Part shown: positions 41,666 through 52,298 of the stretch, piece by piece
Numbering within the stretch: position 1 is the first letter of the stretch
Layout of the letters: each line of letters begins with the position of its first letter
Assembly: GCA_017163975.1 (NCBI GenBank)
Contig: JAFFSR010000136.1
Coordinates: 7,995,501 to 8,059,500, forward strand
Reading direction: 5' to 3'
Origin: Anastatus disparis
Lineage: Eukaryota > Arthropoda > Insecta > Hymenoptera > Eupelmidae
DNA: 64,000 nt
Translations under genes and position numbers: made by a program
The notes under the pieces: generated by a model
The model's database searches: none
What the model was told of the DNA's origin: nothing
What the model saw: only the letters and a program-made list of their open reading frames with translations

Positions 41666-42480
41666 AAGGTATCAAAGGTGACTTTAGCGAAGAAGATATA
41701 CTTAATGAACTAACGGAACTCAACATACCAGACATAAAAATCATAAAAATTTCTAAAACTAAATTAAGCAGAAATGAAAACACTCAAGAGTGTTTCTTCA
41801 TACAATTAACGGCTAATAGTATCATAAGAAATCTCACAAAAATAAAACGTATAGCATATCAAGCAGCTAAATGGAAGCATTATAGAAAAAATCAAGTATT
41901 TCAATGTAGAAATTGTCAACGACTCGGTCACTCGAGCAAAAATTGTTATCTTGGTTATAGGTGTGTTAAATGCCTAGAAAACCATAACCCTGGTGAATGC
42001 AGCCAAAAACAAAGCGACAGCAGTAGCGCTGCATGCGTCAATTGCGGTAAAAGCGGGCACCCGGCAAACTATCGGGGATGCGATTATCTCAAAATCGGGC
42101 AAAGCCTAGTCAACGAAAGAAAAAGATTGAACAAAGAAAAAGAAATAGAAAGAATAAACCGCATCTCCAGGATCGTAAATCCTAATATTTCATACGCACA
42201 AATTCTCGATAGAGAAAATAGTAGATTCGTAAGTAACCAATCTTTCATAGAAAATAATAATATGGATATCCTGAAAAACACGGTCAACACAAATCTAAGT
42301 CAAGGCGCGTCAAAGATTGATTATAACCTAGATGTTTTACTAGAAAAATTTAAAGCAGATATCATAAATGCAATTAACCATGAAATTGAAAAGATAACTA
42401 ACTCTGTAACATCTAACACAGTGAAAATTGACCAAATTATTGATCATTTCAATTTAGAATGGATAGATAATAGTAATTAA
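41662..42480 (+). CDS. LINE Gag-like ORF1, C-terminal part with three CCHC knuckles
   Basis: Continues the Gag of the preceding ORF after a shift equivalent to -1, overlapping it by 4 bases (TTGA). It has no ATG before the knuckles, so it is not an independent gene; it begins at TTG in the open frame. Residues 1-75 resemble the PRE_C2HC region (KGIKGDFSEEDILNEL). Three zinc knuckles follow: C82-C85-H90-C95, C101-C104-H108-C113 and C125-C128-H133-C140, the last with the signature HPANYRGC. The C-terminus is charged and probably coiled-coil (ERKRLNKEKEIERINRI, then LDVLLEKFKADII). The role is nucleic-acid binding in the retroelement RNP. No classic slippery heptamer is obvious at the overlap, so a mutation is more likely than programmed frameshifting. 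Confidence 0.85.
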   Translation: MKGIKGDFSEEDILNELTELNIPDIKIIKISKTKLSRNENTQECFFIQLTANSIIRNLTKIKRIAYQAAKWKHYRKNQVFQCRNCQRLGHSSKNCYLGYRCVKCLENHNPGECSQKQSDSSSAACVNCGKSGHPANYRGCDYLKIGQSLVNERKRLNKEKEIERINRISRIVNPNISYAQILDRENSRFVSNQSFIENNNMDILKNTVNTNLSQGASKIDYNLDVLLEKFKADIINAINHEIEKITNSVTSNTVKIDQIIDHFNLEWIDNSN

Positions 42481-43099
42481 AAAAAAAACACAGAATGACA
42501 GTAATCAATGTAAAGTTCATATATCACACAAGAATACGAAAAAAGCTATTGATGGCCACCGTAAGACAATAAAAACCTTTGAGAAAGCCAGAAAAAGAAG
42601 TAAAAGAAGAACAAAACACTGAACGAAGACAAACCCAAACCGAAAACTTCAAGGTAAAAAATCAACAAATAAATTTTTTTTAAATTTTTTTATTATTTAA
42701 ACCGTTAGTTTTTAAGTTAGAAAACATTGTATATATATGTAAATAATATTTAGTATTTGGAACATCCTATCATCCTCTTAAACCCAATGTAATACATGGT
42801 TTTTTTCTCGATATCTTAATATCATTTTTCCATGCTATCTCCCAACAAAAATGTAATTCATATACTCACCTTTCCTTTTTATCATTAAAAAGAAATCAAT
42901 ATGTATATGCGTTTAACAAATACAACACTGTTTACTTAAACATAAAATAACATTTATGACATTGTATAAACTGCGAAATCTATTCTAGATATGTATGTTT
43001 AAAAAAAAAAAATGTAAAATGGCGCCGTTTATGCCATATGTACACTCATGTAAATGATTTAAAAAAAAGTAAATAAATAGAATTTATAAAAAAAAAAAA

Positions 43100-43268
43100 A
43101 TGGATTCGCAATCTCGAGGTTCCGAGTTCGAATCCCACTCTCGGCGGCCGATTGATACAAGCACCACTGTACGTTACATGTGCTTTGTTCACAAATATAC
43201 TGATGACTTCCGTCGCTAATTAGCATCGCAATGATAGCACAAATACAGCGATGTTAAATAAAAAAAAA
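43100..43268 (+). repeat. tRNA-derived SINE, copy 5, 3' part
   Basis: Resumes with the duplicated ATGGATTCGCAATCT and continues CGAGGTTCCGAGTTCGAATCCC (box B), then the family body and end ACAGCGATGTTAAATAAA with an A tail. Joined to 40618-40661 it makes a standard full-length SINE. Confidence 0.92.
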
Positions 43269-43311
43269 TATTTTAAAAAATTTTGATTTGTTTCATCATA
43301 ACTTTTTTTAA

Positions 43312-43361
43312 TTTTATTTAATGACGCTATGTTTATGCCATAATTGCAATGCTAATTATGT
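43312..43361 (-). repeat. SINE 3' fragment, reverse strand
   Basis: TTTTATTTAATGACGCTATG followed by TTTATGCCATAATTGCAATGCTAATTA is a degenerate reverse copy of the SINE tail, about 45 bp from the tail of copy 5 and tail-to-tail with it. The head is missing. Confidence 0.65.
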
Positions 43362-43366
43362 GAAAA

Positions 43367-44817
43367 ATTGGCCAAAATTTCATTTTTCATACAGTTATTT
43401 GAGTTTAGAATTTCCAATACAAACTATTGATTTTTCATTTTTTCCTATTATTTCGTTTTTCCAATTAAATAATTTATAAAATACTTTTTAGTTTGTATTT
43501 GAAGTACAAAAATAAAATTAAAGAATTTGGTACTCTCTCAAATTTTTGGTGTTTTACATTCTTTAATTAGAATTTTTATAAACTTTACAGTTTGGCTATT
43601 ACTTTTTAAAGTTTACTCTTTTGTTCGCAAACACGTTTGAATTATAACATTACTTGTATTTATTCCTAAACGTTTCTTTACTCATGACCTATATACCAAA
43701 GATTCATAGTTGAAAGTATACTAAAACTTAAAACTTCGATTACGCGTCTTTGCGAAGAAAAGCGAATTGGTGGTGTTCGTATCCAGCGGGTAGCATCTTT
43801 ACGCAAAGTTTCATGCGCGTGTGTGTATACGTTTATGTATACCAAGGGGGCACATAACGACGACGGCGCGAAGCAACACGTTGCAAACGAAACTTGTTCT
43901 ATTTATCACGGTTAAGGACTTGCGAAGCCCAAAACGCTAAGTGAAAGCAGGACAAGTAGATATAGTTTGGTTTAAGAAAGCCGAGAGAGGGTTTGTTACG
44001 GGCTAAAACTATCCTATTCGCTTAGTCTCGCTATACGACTACTGTATTTCTCAAGGTGTTTTGTCGTTGTTTCAGAACAGAGAGAGGACGAGAGAAATCT
44101 AAACTTGTACAATTAGTGCACTAAGAGAAGTGCCGGACGTACTTCCGGTTATCTTGAAATAGTCGATATGTATATAGTCAGTATAATGTTTGTCCGAATC
44201 ATCTAGATTCTCTCTTTGATTTTCCTTTACCATCAGCTTTTACGTAAAATCGCTACTCTCTCTGTGTGTGGTATATTACGGTACATATCTAGGCTATTGG
44301 TATAACGGCCGATTTCCGCCGATTACCTTTACATGTTTGTAAATTAAATTTCAATTTTAACGCTGGCAGTTTTAGTTTTATTCAGAATTAAATACCAATA
44401 TGAATTCTAACCTAGTTTTTGCGAATGGTACAGTATTATTTTATCTTTCTCTACCTCTCGTTAGATTGAATGGGGGCGTTAGCTAAAGATGTACAGATAA
44501 AAATCTTGGGGCAAAGAGATTGTCAGTCTCACTTTTAGGCTAAAAATAAAAGTCGTTTTTTATAGGAATTGTTTGCATAGAATAACGTTAAAAATTCGTA
44601 CTATGTGAAAATTTTTTTAGAATTTTTTAAATTGTAGTGATTGAATAAGTCATCTTCTTAATTGAGAAGTATAAAATAATAAGATAAATGATATTAAAAG
44701 AATAAGGCTTTTATGATTTTCACTTATAGAGCTCAATAATGATGACACGTATTGGATCTTTATTTTACTTTACTCAATAGCACCGTAAGAAACCGTCGTT
44801 TTCGGGACATATTGAGA
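43367..44817. other. Noncoding DNA between SINE and palindrome region
   Basis: The first part is AT-rich. A GC-richer island at about 43730-44500 has no open frame worth calling. Nothing else recognised. Confidence 0.5.
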
Positions 44818-45042
44818 GGGTGGGGTCCTATTATTAGAATTTTTTTCCATCTCGTTGAAAATGGGTGGGGCTCGAACATTAGAATGTTTTTTATTTAATT
44901 AACATTAATTTAGAAGTTCATATAAATTATGTGCATATCGAGATCGTTCATTTATTCATTTTAGAAGGGTGGGGTCCTATTATTAGAATATTTTTTCTAT
45001 CTCGTTGAAAATTTACAACTATCAAAAAATTAGAATGTCCAT
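44818..45042 (+). repeat. G-rich direct repeats at outer edge of the palindrome
   Basis: GGGTGGGGTCCTATTATTAG occurs at 44818 and again at 44967, each followed by TTAGAAT, a T run and ATCTCGTTGAAAAT. A third GGGTGGGG (44863) opens a segment (44863-44963) whose inverted copy lies in the palindrome centre (about 53085-53185). These are related to the G-rich ends of the transposons further in. Confidence 0.75.
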
Positions 45043-45139
45043 TTTGGTCATCAGAATCAATAAAAAACGACTGACTACAATTTCGAATGAGTAAAAGGAC
45101 GAATACTCGAAAGGATTTTTAAACTTTTTAGAATATAAA

Positions 45140-46224
45140 GGGGGGGGGGGGTCCAATATTTAGAATGTTCATTTCACATTTGCGTCAAAAATATGAATCC
45201 CATTTATTCGAACCATTATTTTATAATATTGAAGTTTAAGTTTAAGGAAATTCATAAAATAGAAACGTGTAAACTACAAATGTCCAATCAAACGAAGTAG
45301 ATTATTAGAATATTATTTATTCGATGCTAAACGAAAACTACGGGTGGGGTTCGATTTTTCGAAAGACCGATATTTTTTTGTGCTTAACGTAGAATCCCAA
45401 AATTTAGAATGATGCTATTCATAACAGTCACTTGAATTATTTAGAAATTTCATTTTCAATTCCTGGTTGCAATCGAAATTTATTTATTCGAATAAATTAT
45501 AATTAATATTTAAAATCGTAACACGTATATAGAGCACCATATAATTATAAAATATTTCGAAATTTCTAATAAAATCTTTTTTCAAGTATCAAAAGAATGT
45601 ACAAACATATACTTTTGAAAACTCTATTAGAAATTTCGAAATGTCTCATGATAATATGGTGTTCTGTATACTTATTACAATTCTAAATATCAATAGCGAT
45701 TTGTTCGAGTGAATAAATTTCTATTGCAACCATGAATTGAAAACGGGATTTCTAAATAAATTAAGTGAATGTTATGAATAGCATCATTCTAAATTTTGGG
45801 ATTCTACGTTAAGCACAAAAAAATATCAGTCTTTCGAAAAATCGAACCCCACCCAAAACTACAACTGTACTAATAAACATAAAAATAAAATAGAAATTTA
45901 TTTAATCGAAAATCACTGATTTATCCATTGCTGATGTTTTAAACTTAGTAGTTTTCGGTTAAATAAATTTCTGTTTTATTTTTATGCTTATTAGTGCAGT
46001 TGTAATTTCGAAATAGTGGACTTATTACTGATGTCGAATAAATAATATTCTAATAATCTTACTTCGTTTGATTGGGCATTTGTAGTTTACACGTTTCTAT
46101 TTTCTGAATTTTCCTAAATTGGAACTTCGAAATTTCGGAATAATTGTTCGAATAAATAAAATTCGTATTTTTGATACAAATTTTAGATTAACATTCTATA
46201 TATTGGACCCTCCCCCTCCCCCCC
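45140..46224. mobile_element. G-tract foldback element, left arm only, interrupted
   Basis: The ends are inverted: a G12 run then GTCCAATATTTAGAATG at 45140, and CATTCTATATATTGGACCC then C-rich sequence ending at 46224. Inner matches include AAACGTGTAAACTACAAATG and its complement. A 513-bp GGGTGGGG element plus its 8-bp duplication sits inside. At the equivalent place the right arm has only a G10 tract (63475-63484), so this element is present in one arm only. Confidence 0.75.
45342..45854. mobile_element. GGGTGGGG foldback element, copy a (513 bp)
   Basis: The ends read GGGTGGGGTTCGA and TCGAACCCCACCC, and almost the whole element is one inverted repeat with a short central spacer. It is flanked by an exact 8-bp duplication, AAAACTAC (45334-45341 and 45855-45862). 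Eight-bp duplications fit hAT- or P-type transposases. Non-autonomous, no ORF. It lies inside the G-tract element. Confidence 0.9.
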
Positions 46225-46385
46225 ATATAAAGTCATAGAACAAAAATTTTGTGAATAAACTTTCTAAATTTAGAAGTTTATTATTTCGAATATGATTATA
46301 TTCGAAAGAATAAAACGAAAATACTTCAACTTTTTATTTATCAGTATTTCGATTAATGTTATAATGTTATTTTGACAATTCTATT

Positions 46386-46898
46386 GGGTGGGGTTCGATT
46401 TTTCGAAAGACTGATATTTTTATGGGCTTAACGTAGAATCTTAAAATTTAGAATGATGCTTTTCATAATATTCATTTAAATTGTATAGAAATTCCGTTTT
46501 CAATTCATGGCTTCAATCGAAATGCATTTATTCTAATAAATTGTAATTGACATTTAGAATTGTAACAAGTATACAGAACACCATATTATGATGAGATATT
46601 TCGAAATTTCTAATAGAGTTTTCAAAAGTATATTCTTGTACATTTTTTAAATACTTGTCAAAAGATTTTATTAGAAATTTGGAAATATTTTATAATTATA
46701 TGGTGCTCTATGTACGTGTTACGATTCTAAATATCAATTATAATTCATTCGAATAAATAAATTTCGATTGCAGCCATGAATTGAAAATGAGATTTCTAAA
46801 TAATTTAAATTAATGTTATTAATAGCATCATTCTAACTTTTGGGATTCTACATTAGGCACAAAAAAATATCGGTCTTTCGAAAAATCGAACCCCACCC
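46386..46898. mobile_element. GGGTGGGG foldback element, copy b (513 bp)
   Basis: Same family and length as copy a, with exact 8-bp duplication ATTCTATT (46378-46385 and 46899-46906). It has private variants (ATGGGCTTAACG, CTAACTTTTGGG) that recur in the inverted copy at 62799-63310, so the two are the same insertion or have been homogenised. Confidence 0.9.
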
Positions 46899-46921
46899 AT
46901 TCTATTTATGATATTGAAGAA

Positions 46922-47106
46922 GGGTGGGGTTCGATTTTTCGAAAGACCGATATTTTTTGTGCTAACGTAGAATCTCTAAATTTAGAATGATGCTATTGAT
47001 AACATTCATTTAAATTATTTAGAAATCTCATTTTCAATTCATGGCTGCAATCAAAGTTTTTTTATTCGAATAAATTATAATTAATATTTAGAATCGTAAC
47101 ACGTAC
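46922..47106. mobile_element. GGGTGGGG foldback element, copy c (half, truncated)
   Basis: Begins GGGTGGGGTTCGA and follows the family to CGTAACACGTA, then runs into unique palindrome sequence. The other half is missing in both arms; the mirror copy is at 62069-62222 plus 62740-62777. Confidence 0.85.
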
Positions 47107-48033
47107 TCGAAATTGTAATTGAATCGTTAGAGAAAAAATAGGTGGAGATCTTTATTTATTTATGTTATAATTAATATAATAAAACTAAAGTAATATTAAA
47201 TGAAAAACTGTATAAATACGTTTTATTTAATATAAATCTTTAATAAAACTTAATCAATAATTCATTTTAATTTCCATTTTAATTTTAAACTTTAAAAATT
47301 TAATAATTTTTAAAGTTAGTATAACAAAATAAGAAGGTATAAATAAGATTCAATGAAATAAATTTTTAAGATTCAAATATTTTTTTTATAAAATTTTTAT
47401 TTTCTTCATTTTTATTTATCACATATTCTACGAATTATTCTGTTTATAATGAACGATTATTATTATTAAGATTACATCACATTTACATAATATATAATTT
47501 CTCTCTGCTATCAGTTCCTCCATACATTAGCAAATTATTTCTTGTTACCAAAATAATATTTAATGACTCAATAAAATACATATTTATTTAAAAGGACATT
47601 TGTACATCAAATTTAATTAAAAAATTTTTGTTTTAAATTAACAAAGTGCGTTTGAAGCCCGTACTTTCTTAATCAAAAAAGCAAAGAATTATTTTAACAG
47701 AATCGCATTTGTGGAATCACAAGTTTATTTGCGATCCACGTTTATAGAACCACAATTTTATTTAAGATTCGTTTTACAGGTTTTGGCTATAAAAAATTAT
47801 TATCTATTAAGAAAAATAAATATTTACAAATTTTAATTTATTTACAATAAAAATTTATTGTATATACAAATAAAATTTATTATAAAACTAAAATTTTTAA
47901 AAATATAAAAATAATTCTTTTCTGATTTTGTATTAAAAAATTTTCAATGTTTAAATTATAGACAATTAAAACATCTGATGATTAGAATGCACTTCTGGAT
48001 AGTGCCTTGGCACATGCATTATTGTTGATACTC
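47107..48033. other. 3' flank of the left zinc-finger gene
   Basis: AT-rich sequence mirrored at 56794-57556 and 61906-62068. It contains the polyadenylation signals of the left gene and otherwise nothing recognisable. In the right arm this block is split by the 4.35-kb insertion at the point matching about 47275. Confidence 0.7.
47854..47881 (-). terminator. Polyadenylation signals of the left gene
   Basis: Two AATAAA hexamers on the minus strand (47876-47881 and 47854-47859), about 150-180 nt downstream of the stop at 48034. They are mirrored exactly in the right arm. Confidence 0.55.
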
Positions 48034-50365
48034 TTAATTGTTAGTACTTCGTACATTTGAATTTTTTCTCCTTGGATTTTGATGTGTTTTAATATGTTTA
48101 TTCAGGTGGTCACTCCTCGTAAAACCTTTAGCACACGTGGGACATACATGTTTTGCTTCTTTAGTATGTATCCTTTGATGCCGTAGAAACAAGTCTGAAC
48201 GGTAAAATGTTTTTCCACATATAGTATTTGAATTTTTAAGAAAACAGCATTGATAAGGTCTTTCACCAGTATGTCTTGATCTTATATGGGCTTTAAGGTG
48301 TGATGATCTGCAAAAAAGCTCACCACATTTATCATAGTCACAACTATGTTGAAATGTACCGATGAGACCAACTGAATTTTTTCTATTTTTACAATTATTA
48401 CAAGTGCAACCATTGCACTTACGACCTCGCTTGATTTCTTTGTCCTTAACATGAACTGATTCAGATGGTGAGATATTTTGATTAAACTTCTGCGTTGATG
48501 TCGACGGTGCAAATTGTGTACTGCATGCTTCTTCTGTATAAAATAGAGGACTAGTTGATTCTGGCAGTGACCGTGGTAATGCAAAACTTGTTGCACTTAA
48601 TTCTATAGAATTTTGATTGATTAGAGAATTCAGTGCTGCTTCTTGAAAGACTGTATTTTTTACGAAATTCTGACCGCTGCCGTCAAAGTCATTACTGTGT
48701 TGACATGCAAAACTTGCTGCACTTAATTCAGATGCTGCTCTTAATTCAGGACAATTCTGCGCTGTTGCGGTGTTTGCTGTTGGAACTCTGTACGATACAG
48801 ATTGATCCGATTCAAACATCTGCAGTTCGTTCGATAAAGGCATAGAGAGTGAAAAATGTTCTGCTTCTTGAAAGACTGTATTTTTTACAAAATTCTGACC
48901 GCTGCCGTCAAAGTCATTACTGTGTTGACATGCAAAACTTGCTGCACTTAATTCAGATGCTGCTCTTAATTCAGGACAATTCTGCGCTGTTGCGGTGTTT
49001 GCTGTTGGAACTCTGTACGATACAGATTGATCCGATTCAAACATCTGCAGTTCGTTCGATAAAGGCATAGAGAGTGAAAAATGTTCTGCTTCTTGAAAGA
49101 CTGTATTTTTTACAAAATTCTGACCGCTGCCGTCAAAGTCATTACTGTGTTGACATGCAAAACTTGCTGCACTTAATTCAGATGCTGCTCTTAATTCAGG
49201 ACAATTCTGCGCTGTTGCGGTGTTTGCTGTTGGAACTCTGTACGATACAGATTGATCCGATTCAAACATCTGCAGTTCGTTCGATAAAGGCATAGAGAGT
49301 GAAAAATGTTCTGCTTCTTGAAAGACTGTATTTTTTACAAAATTCTGACCGCTGCCGTCAAAGTCATTACTGTGTTGACATGCAAAACTTGCTGCACTTA
49401 ATTCAGATGCTGCTCTTAATTCAGGACAATTCTGCGCTGTTGCGGTGTTTGCTGTTGGAACTCTGTACGATACAGATTGATCCGATTCAAACATCTGCAG
49501 TTCGTTCGATAAAGGCATAGAGAGTGAAAAATGTTCTGCTTCTTGAAAGACTGTATTTTTTACAAAATTCTGACCGCTGCCGTCAAAGTCATTACTGTGT
49601 TGACATGCAAAACTTGCTGCACTTAATTCAGATGCTGCTCTTAATTCAGGACAATTCTGCGCTGTTGCGGTGTTTGCTGTTGGAACTCTGTACGATACAG
49701 ATTGATCCGATTCAAACATCTGCAGTTCGTTCGATAAAGGCATAGAGAGTGAAAAATTTTCTGCTTCTTGAAAGACTGTATTTTTTACAAAATACCGCTG
49801 CCGTCAAAGTCATTACTGTGTTGACATGCAAAACTTGCTGCACTTAATTCAGATGCTGCTCTAATTCAGGACAATTCTGCGCTGTTGCGGTGTTTGCTGT
49901 TGGAACTCTGTACGATACAGATTGATCCGATTCAAACATCTGCAGTTCGTTCGATAAAGGCATAGAGAGTGAAAAATGTTCTGCTTCTTGAAAGACTGTA
50001 TTTTTTACAAAATTCTGACCGCTGCCGTCAAAGTCATTACTGTGTTGACATGCAAAACTTGCTGCACTTAATTCAGATGCTGCTCTTAATTCAGGACAAT
50101 TCTGCGCTGTTGCGGTGTTTGCTGTTGGAACTCTGTACGATACAGATTGATCCGATTCAAACATCTGCAGTTCGTTCGATAAAGGCATAGAAAGTGAAAA
50201 ATGTGGCTGTTGATAGTAACTAACTGTATCATTCTGTATTTGATGATGCATTAGATTGACATTATGATGATTTATTGGAACGTTTTCGGGTGTCGATACG
50301 TATTGGGAATCAGCCAGAGTTGCGATTGGCATGCCAGACGTTGGCATGATACACGATGTGGAGAC
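48034..50365 (-). CDS. Sp/KLF-like zinc-finger protein, left copy, exon 2 (frameshifted)
   Basis: Exon 2 starts at 50365, just after an acceptor (TTTCTGATTTCAG on the minus strand), and joins exon 1 (51156-51191) in phase 0: DWDEL then VSTSCIMPTSGMPIA. The order is a short N-terminal region rich in N, Q and H, seven 75-residue repeats, a Ser/Thr-rich linker, a Buttonhead-like box (CNGCTCNNC), three C2H2 fingers and a basic tail ending at a TAA (48034-48036). The third finger, FTRSDHLNKHIKTHQN, is very close to Sp-family finger 3. The expected role is a nuclear DNA-binding regulator of GC/GT boxes. The second repeat (49744-49963) is 220 instead of 225 bp (4- and 1-bp losses), which breaks the frame into 50347-49844 and 49743-48034. 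Sequencing error in the array is possible. Confidence 0.8.
48637..50188 (-). repeat. 225-bp coding tandem repeat array, seven units (left)
   Basis: Units start (minus strand) at 50188, 49963, 49743, 49518, 49293, 49068 and 48843. Each encodes MPLSNELQMFESDQSVSYR... to ...VFQEAEHFSLS (75 residues, Ser/Asn/Gln/Ala-rich with acidic patches). Units are almost identical, so the array expanded recently or is kept uniform. The last unit leaves the repeat at FQEA and continues into unique sequence. The second unit is 5 bp short. Confidence 0.95.
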
Positions 50366-51155
50366 CTGAAATCAGAAAGAATAATTATCATTAAAGATGA
50401 ATTTTATTATTATTTTATTACGTAACATTTAGATAAAAATTTATTTTTACATTCAATTAACAATTAACAATCATTAAGCGTGATGTTACGTCTGATATTT
50501 TTTCTTTAATTATTAGTCCAGTAGAATTAGTCAAAATGTATAATGTAATTAGTAACAGGTGCAGATCACTAAAAATGGCTCTGTTCGATGATTAGAAATG
50601 AAAATCTGAAATCACCCTATAAATTTAAGCCGTCAGGAATTTGTAAACAATGATTTAAGGTGCAAAATTTGTAAAAATCACTGTTTTTTTTTAAATAGTT
50701 TGAAATCGTTTGCGATTTGATATATGAAAATTATACTATTATAGGTATTTCAAAGACGATTAATTTGAGACGTCATTGATGAAAATCGGTTAATAAATGA
50801 TATATTGTTTATTTCTTTAAGACAAACAAACTTTATCCTTAAAGCTTTTTGCCCTGCCCATTAACGGAGATACAATGAATTTTTAATCGGAACATGAATT
50901 TAACTTGCTAGATCAATTTTGTTGCAAGTCAGGAAAAATTCATCTGTTTAACTAGTTAAACTGAGCAATTTTTATATATAAACTAGTAGCTCTTTTTCGG
51001 CTAATTGTACTGGACTATATCTAATATGTATTATTTTGTTAATAAAATTTAACATTAACTTATTGTGAATAATTAATATGAGCTACAAATGTTACGTAAA
51101 CTAACCAAGATATCTCGATTTTTAATAATAATATTGAATATTTAAAAATACTTAC
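50366..51155 (-). other. Intron of the left zinc-finger gene
   Basis: A 790-bp GT-AG intron: donor GTAAGT beside 51155 and acceptor TTTCTGATTTCAG beside 50366 (minus-strand reading). It contains the boundary (50514) where the 1.1-kb tandem unit begins. The right arm has an equivalent 788-bp intron. Confidence 0.75.
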
Positions 51156-51191
51156 GAGCTCATCCCAATCTAGCATTGATAAACAATCCAT
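51156..51191 (-). CDS. Zinc-finger gene exon 1 (left copy)
   Basis: Encodes MDCLSMLDWDEL, 36 nt, starting at AAAATGG and ending at CTC followed by a consensus donor GTAAGT. The reading phase (0) matches exon 2. It is too short to stand out as an ORF and was found by following the homology outward from exon 2 in both arms. The acidic LDWDEL could be part of an activation segment; that is a guess. Confidence 0.7.
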
Positions 51192-52262
51192 TTTTATAGT
51201 CTTTATTTTTAAGGATATATAAGAAAAATAATTTTCTATACACTCAAATCATACAAGTCTAAACTTAACACTGGTATTAAATAAGCTTAATAAAAATTTA
51301 ATAATTGGTTTGCAGAAGTCTACTTCTTCCAAAAACTTTATAGAAGACTATTTTCTTTAGCGTTTCGATAACTTATGAAGTTAAGAGATAGCTGGGTCTT
51401 TTTAAATATAATCAGTACCTGAAGAATTATTTGAAGGAAGAGATTAAGGAATTACGAATACAAAAAGTAGAAATAAAGCCATTAGTTCAGTGTAATGAAT
51501 TTTAGATTTGGTAAGGATTAGAATAAGATTATTCGAGTATATAAATTATTTCCAGTTTTCTGGTAAGTAATAATAAAAAAAGATGCTAATAGTCTAATCT
51601 CATAGGCTTATTAGTCCAGTAGAATTAGCCAAAGAAGAGCTAAAAATTAATGTAATTAGTAACAGGTGCAGACCACTAAAAATGGCTTTGTTCAATGATT
51701 AGAAATGAAAATCTGAAATTACCCTAAAAATTTAAGCCGTCAGGAATTTGTAAACAATGATTTAAGGCGCAAAATTCGTAAAAATCACTGTTTTTTTTAA
51801 ATAGTTTGAAATCGTTTGCGATTTGGTATATGAAAATTATACTATTTATAGGTATTTCAAAGACGATTAATTTGAGACGTCATTGATGAAAATCGGTTAA
51901 TAAATGATATATTGTTTATTTCTTTAAGACAAACAAACTTTATCCTTAAAGCTTTTTGCCCTGCCCATTAACGGAGATACAATGAATTTTTAATCGGAAC
52001 ATGAATTTAACTTGCTAGATCAATTTTGTTGCAAGTCAGGAAAAATTCATCTGTTTAACTAGTTAAACTGAGCAATTTTTATATATAAACTAGTAGCTCT
52101 TTTTCGGCTAATTGTACTGGACTATATCTAATATGTATTATTTTGTTAATAAAATTTAACATTAACTTATTGTGAATAATTAATATGAGCTACAAATGTT
52201 ACGTAAACTAACCAAGATATCTCGATTTTTAATAATAATATTGAATATTTAAAAATACTTAC

Positions 52263-52298
52263 GAGCTCATCCCAATCTAGCATTGATAAACAATCCAT
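52263..52298 (-). CDS. Duplicate exon 1 of the left zinc-finger gene
   Basis: An identical 12-codon exon with intact ATG and GTAAGT donor, in the second tandem unit, 1.1 kb upstream of the first. It could serve as an alternative first exon with its own promoter, spliced to the same exon 2 and giving the same protein. Confidence 0.6.

Larger units (their letters stand above)
40662..43099 (+). mobile_element. Gag-only LINE-like retroelement inserted in a SINE
   Basis: A 2.44-kb insertion bounded by a 15-bp target duplication (ATGGATTCGCAATCT at 40647-40661 and 43100-43114) and ending in an A run (43088 onward), the signature of target-primed reverse transcription. It has a 215-bp 5' leader, a Gag-like coding region split in two frames (40877-41665 and 41662-42480) and a 3' region of about 600 bp. 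The Gag has the CCHC arrangement of Jockey/I-type ORF1 proteins. No ORF2 (endonuclease and reverse transcriptase) is present, so it needs enzymes in trans, either as an internally deleted LINE or as a Gag-only lineage. Confidence 0.9.

Noticed and set aside
40662..43099. Telomeric HeT-A-like array
   Set aside because: Single copy inside a SINE with target duplication and no telomere repeats nearby; only the Gag-only layout is similar.
48637..50188. CRISPR-like regular array
   Set aside because: The 225-bp units are contiguous, in frame, and have no spacers; this is a protein repeat in a eukaryote.
48633..50190. Series of 73-codon open frames antisense to the zinc-finger gene
   Set aside because: They repeat because the 225-bp unit repeats; they are shadows of the sense frame, which carries the real domain structure.
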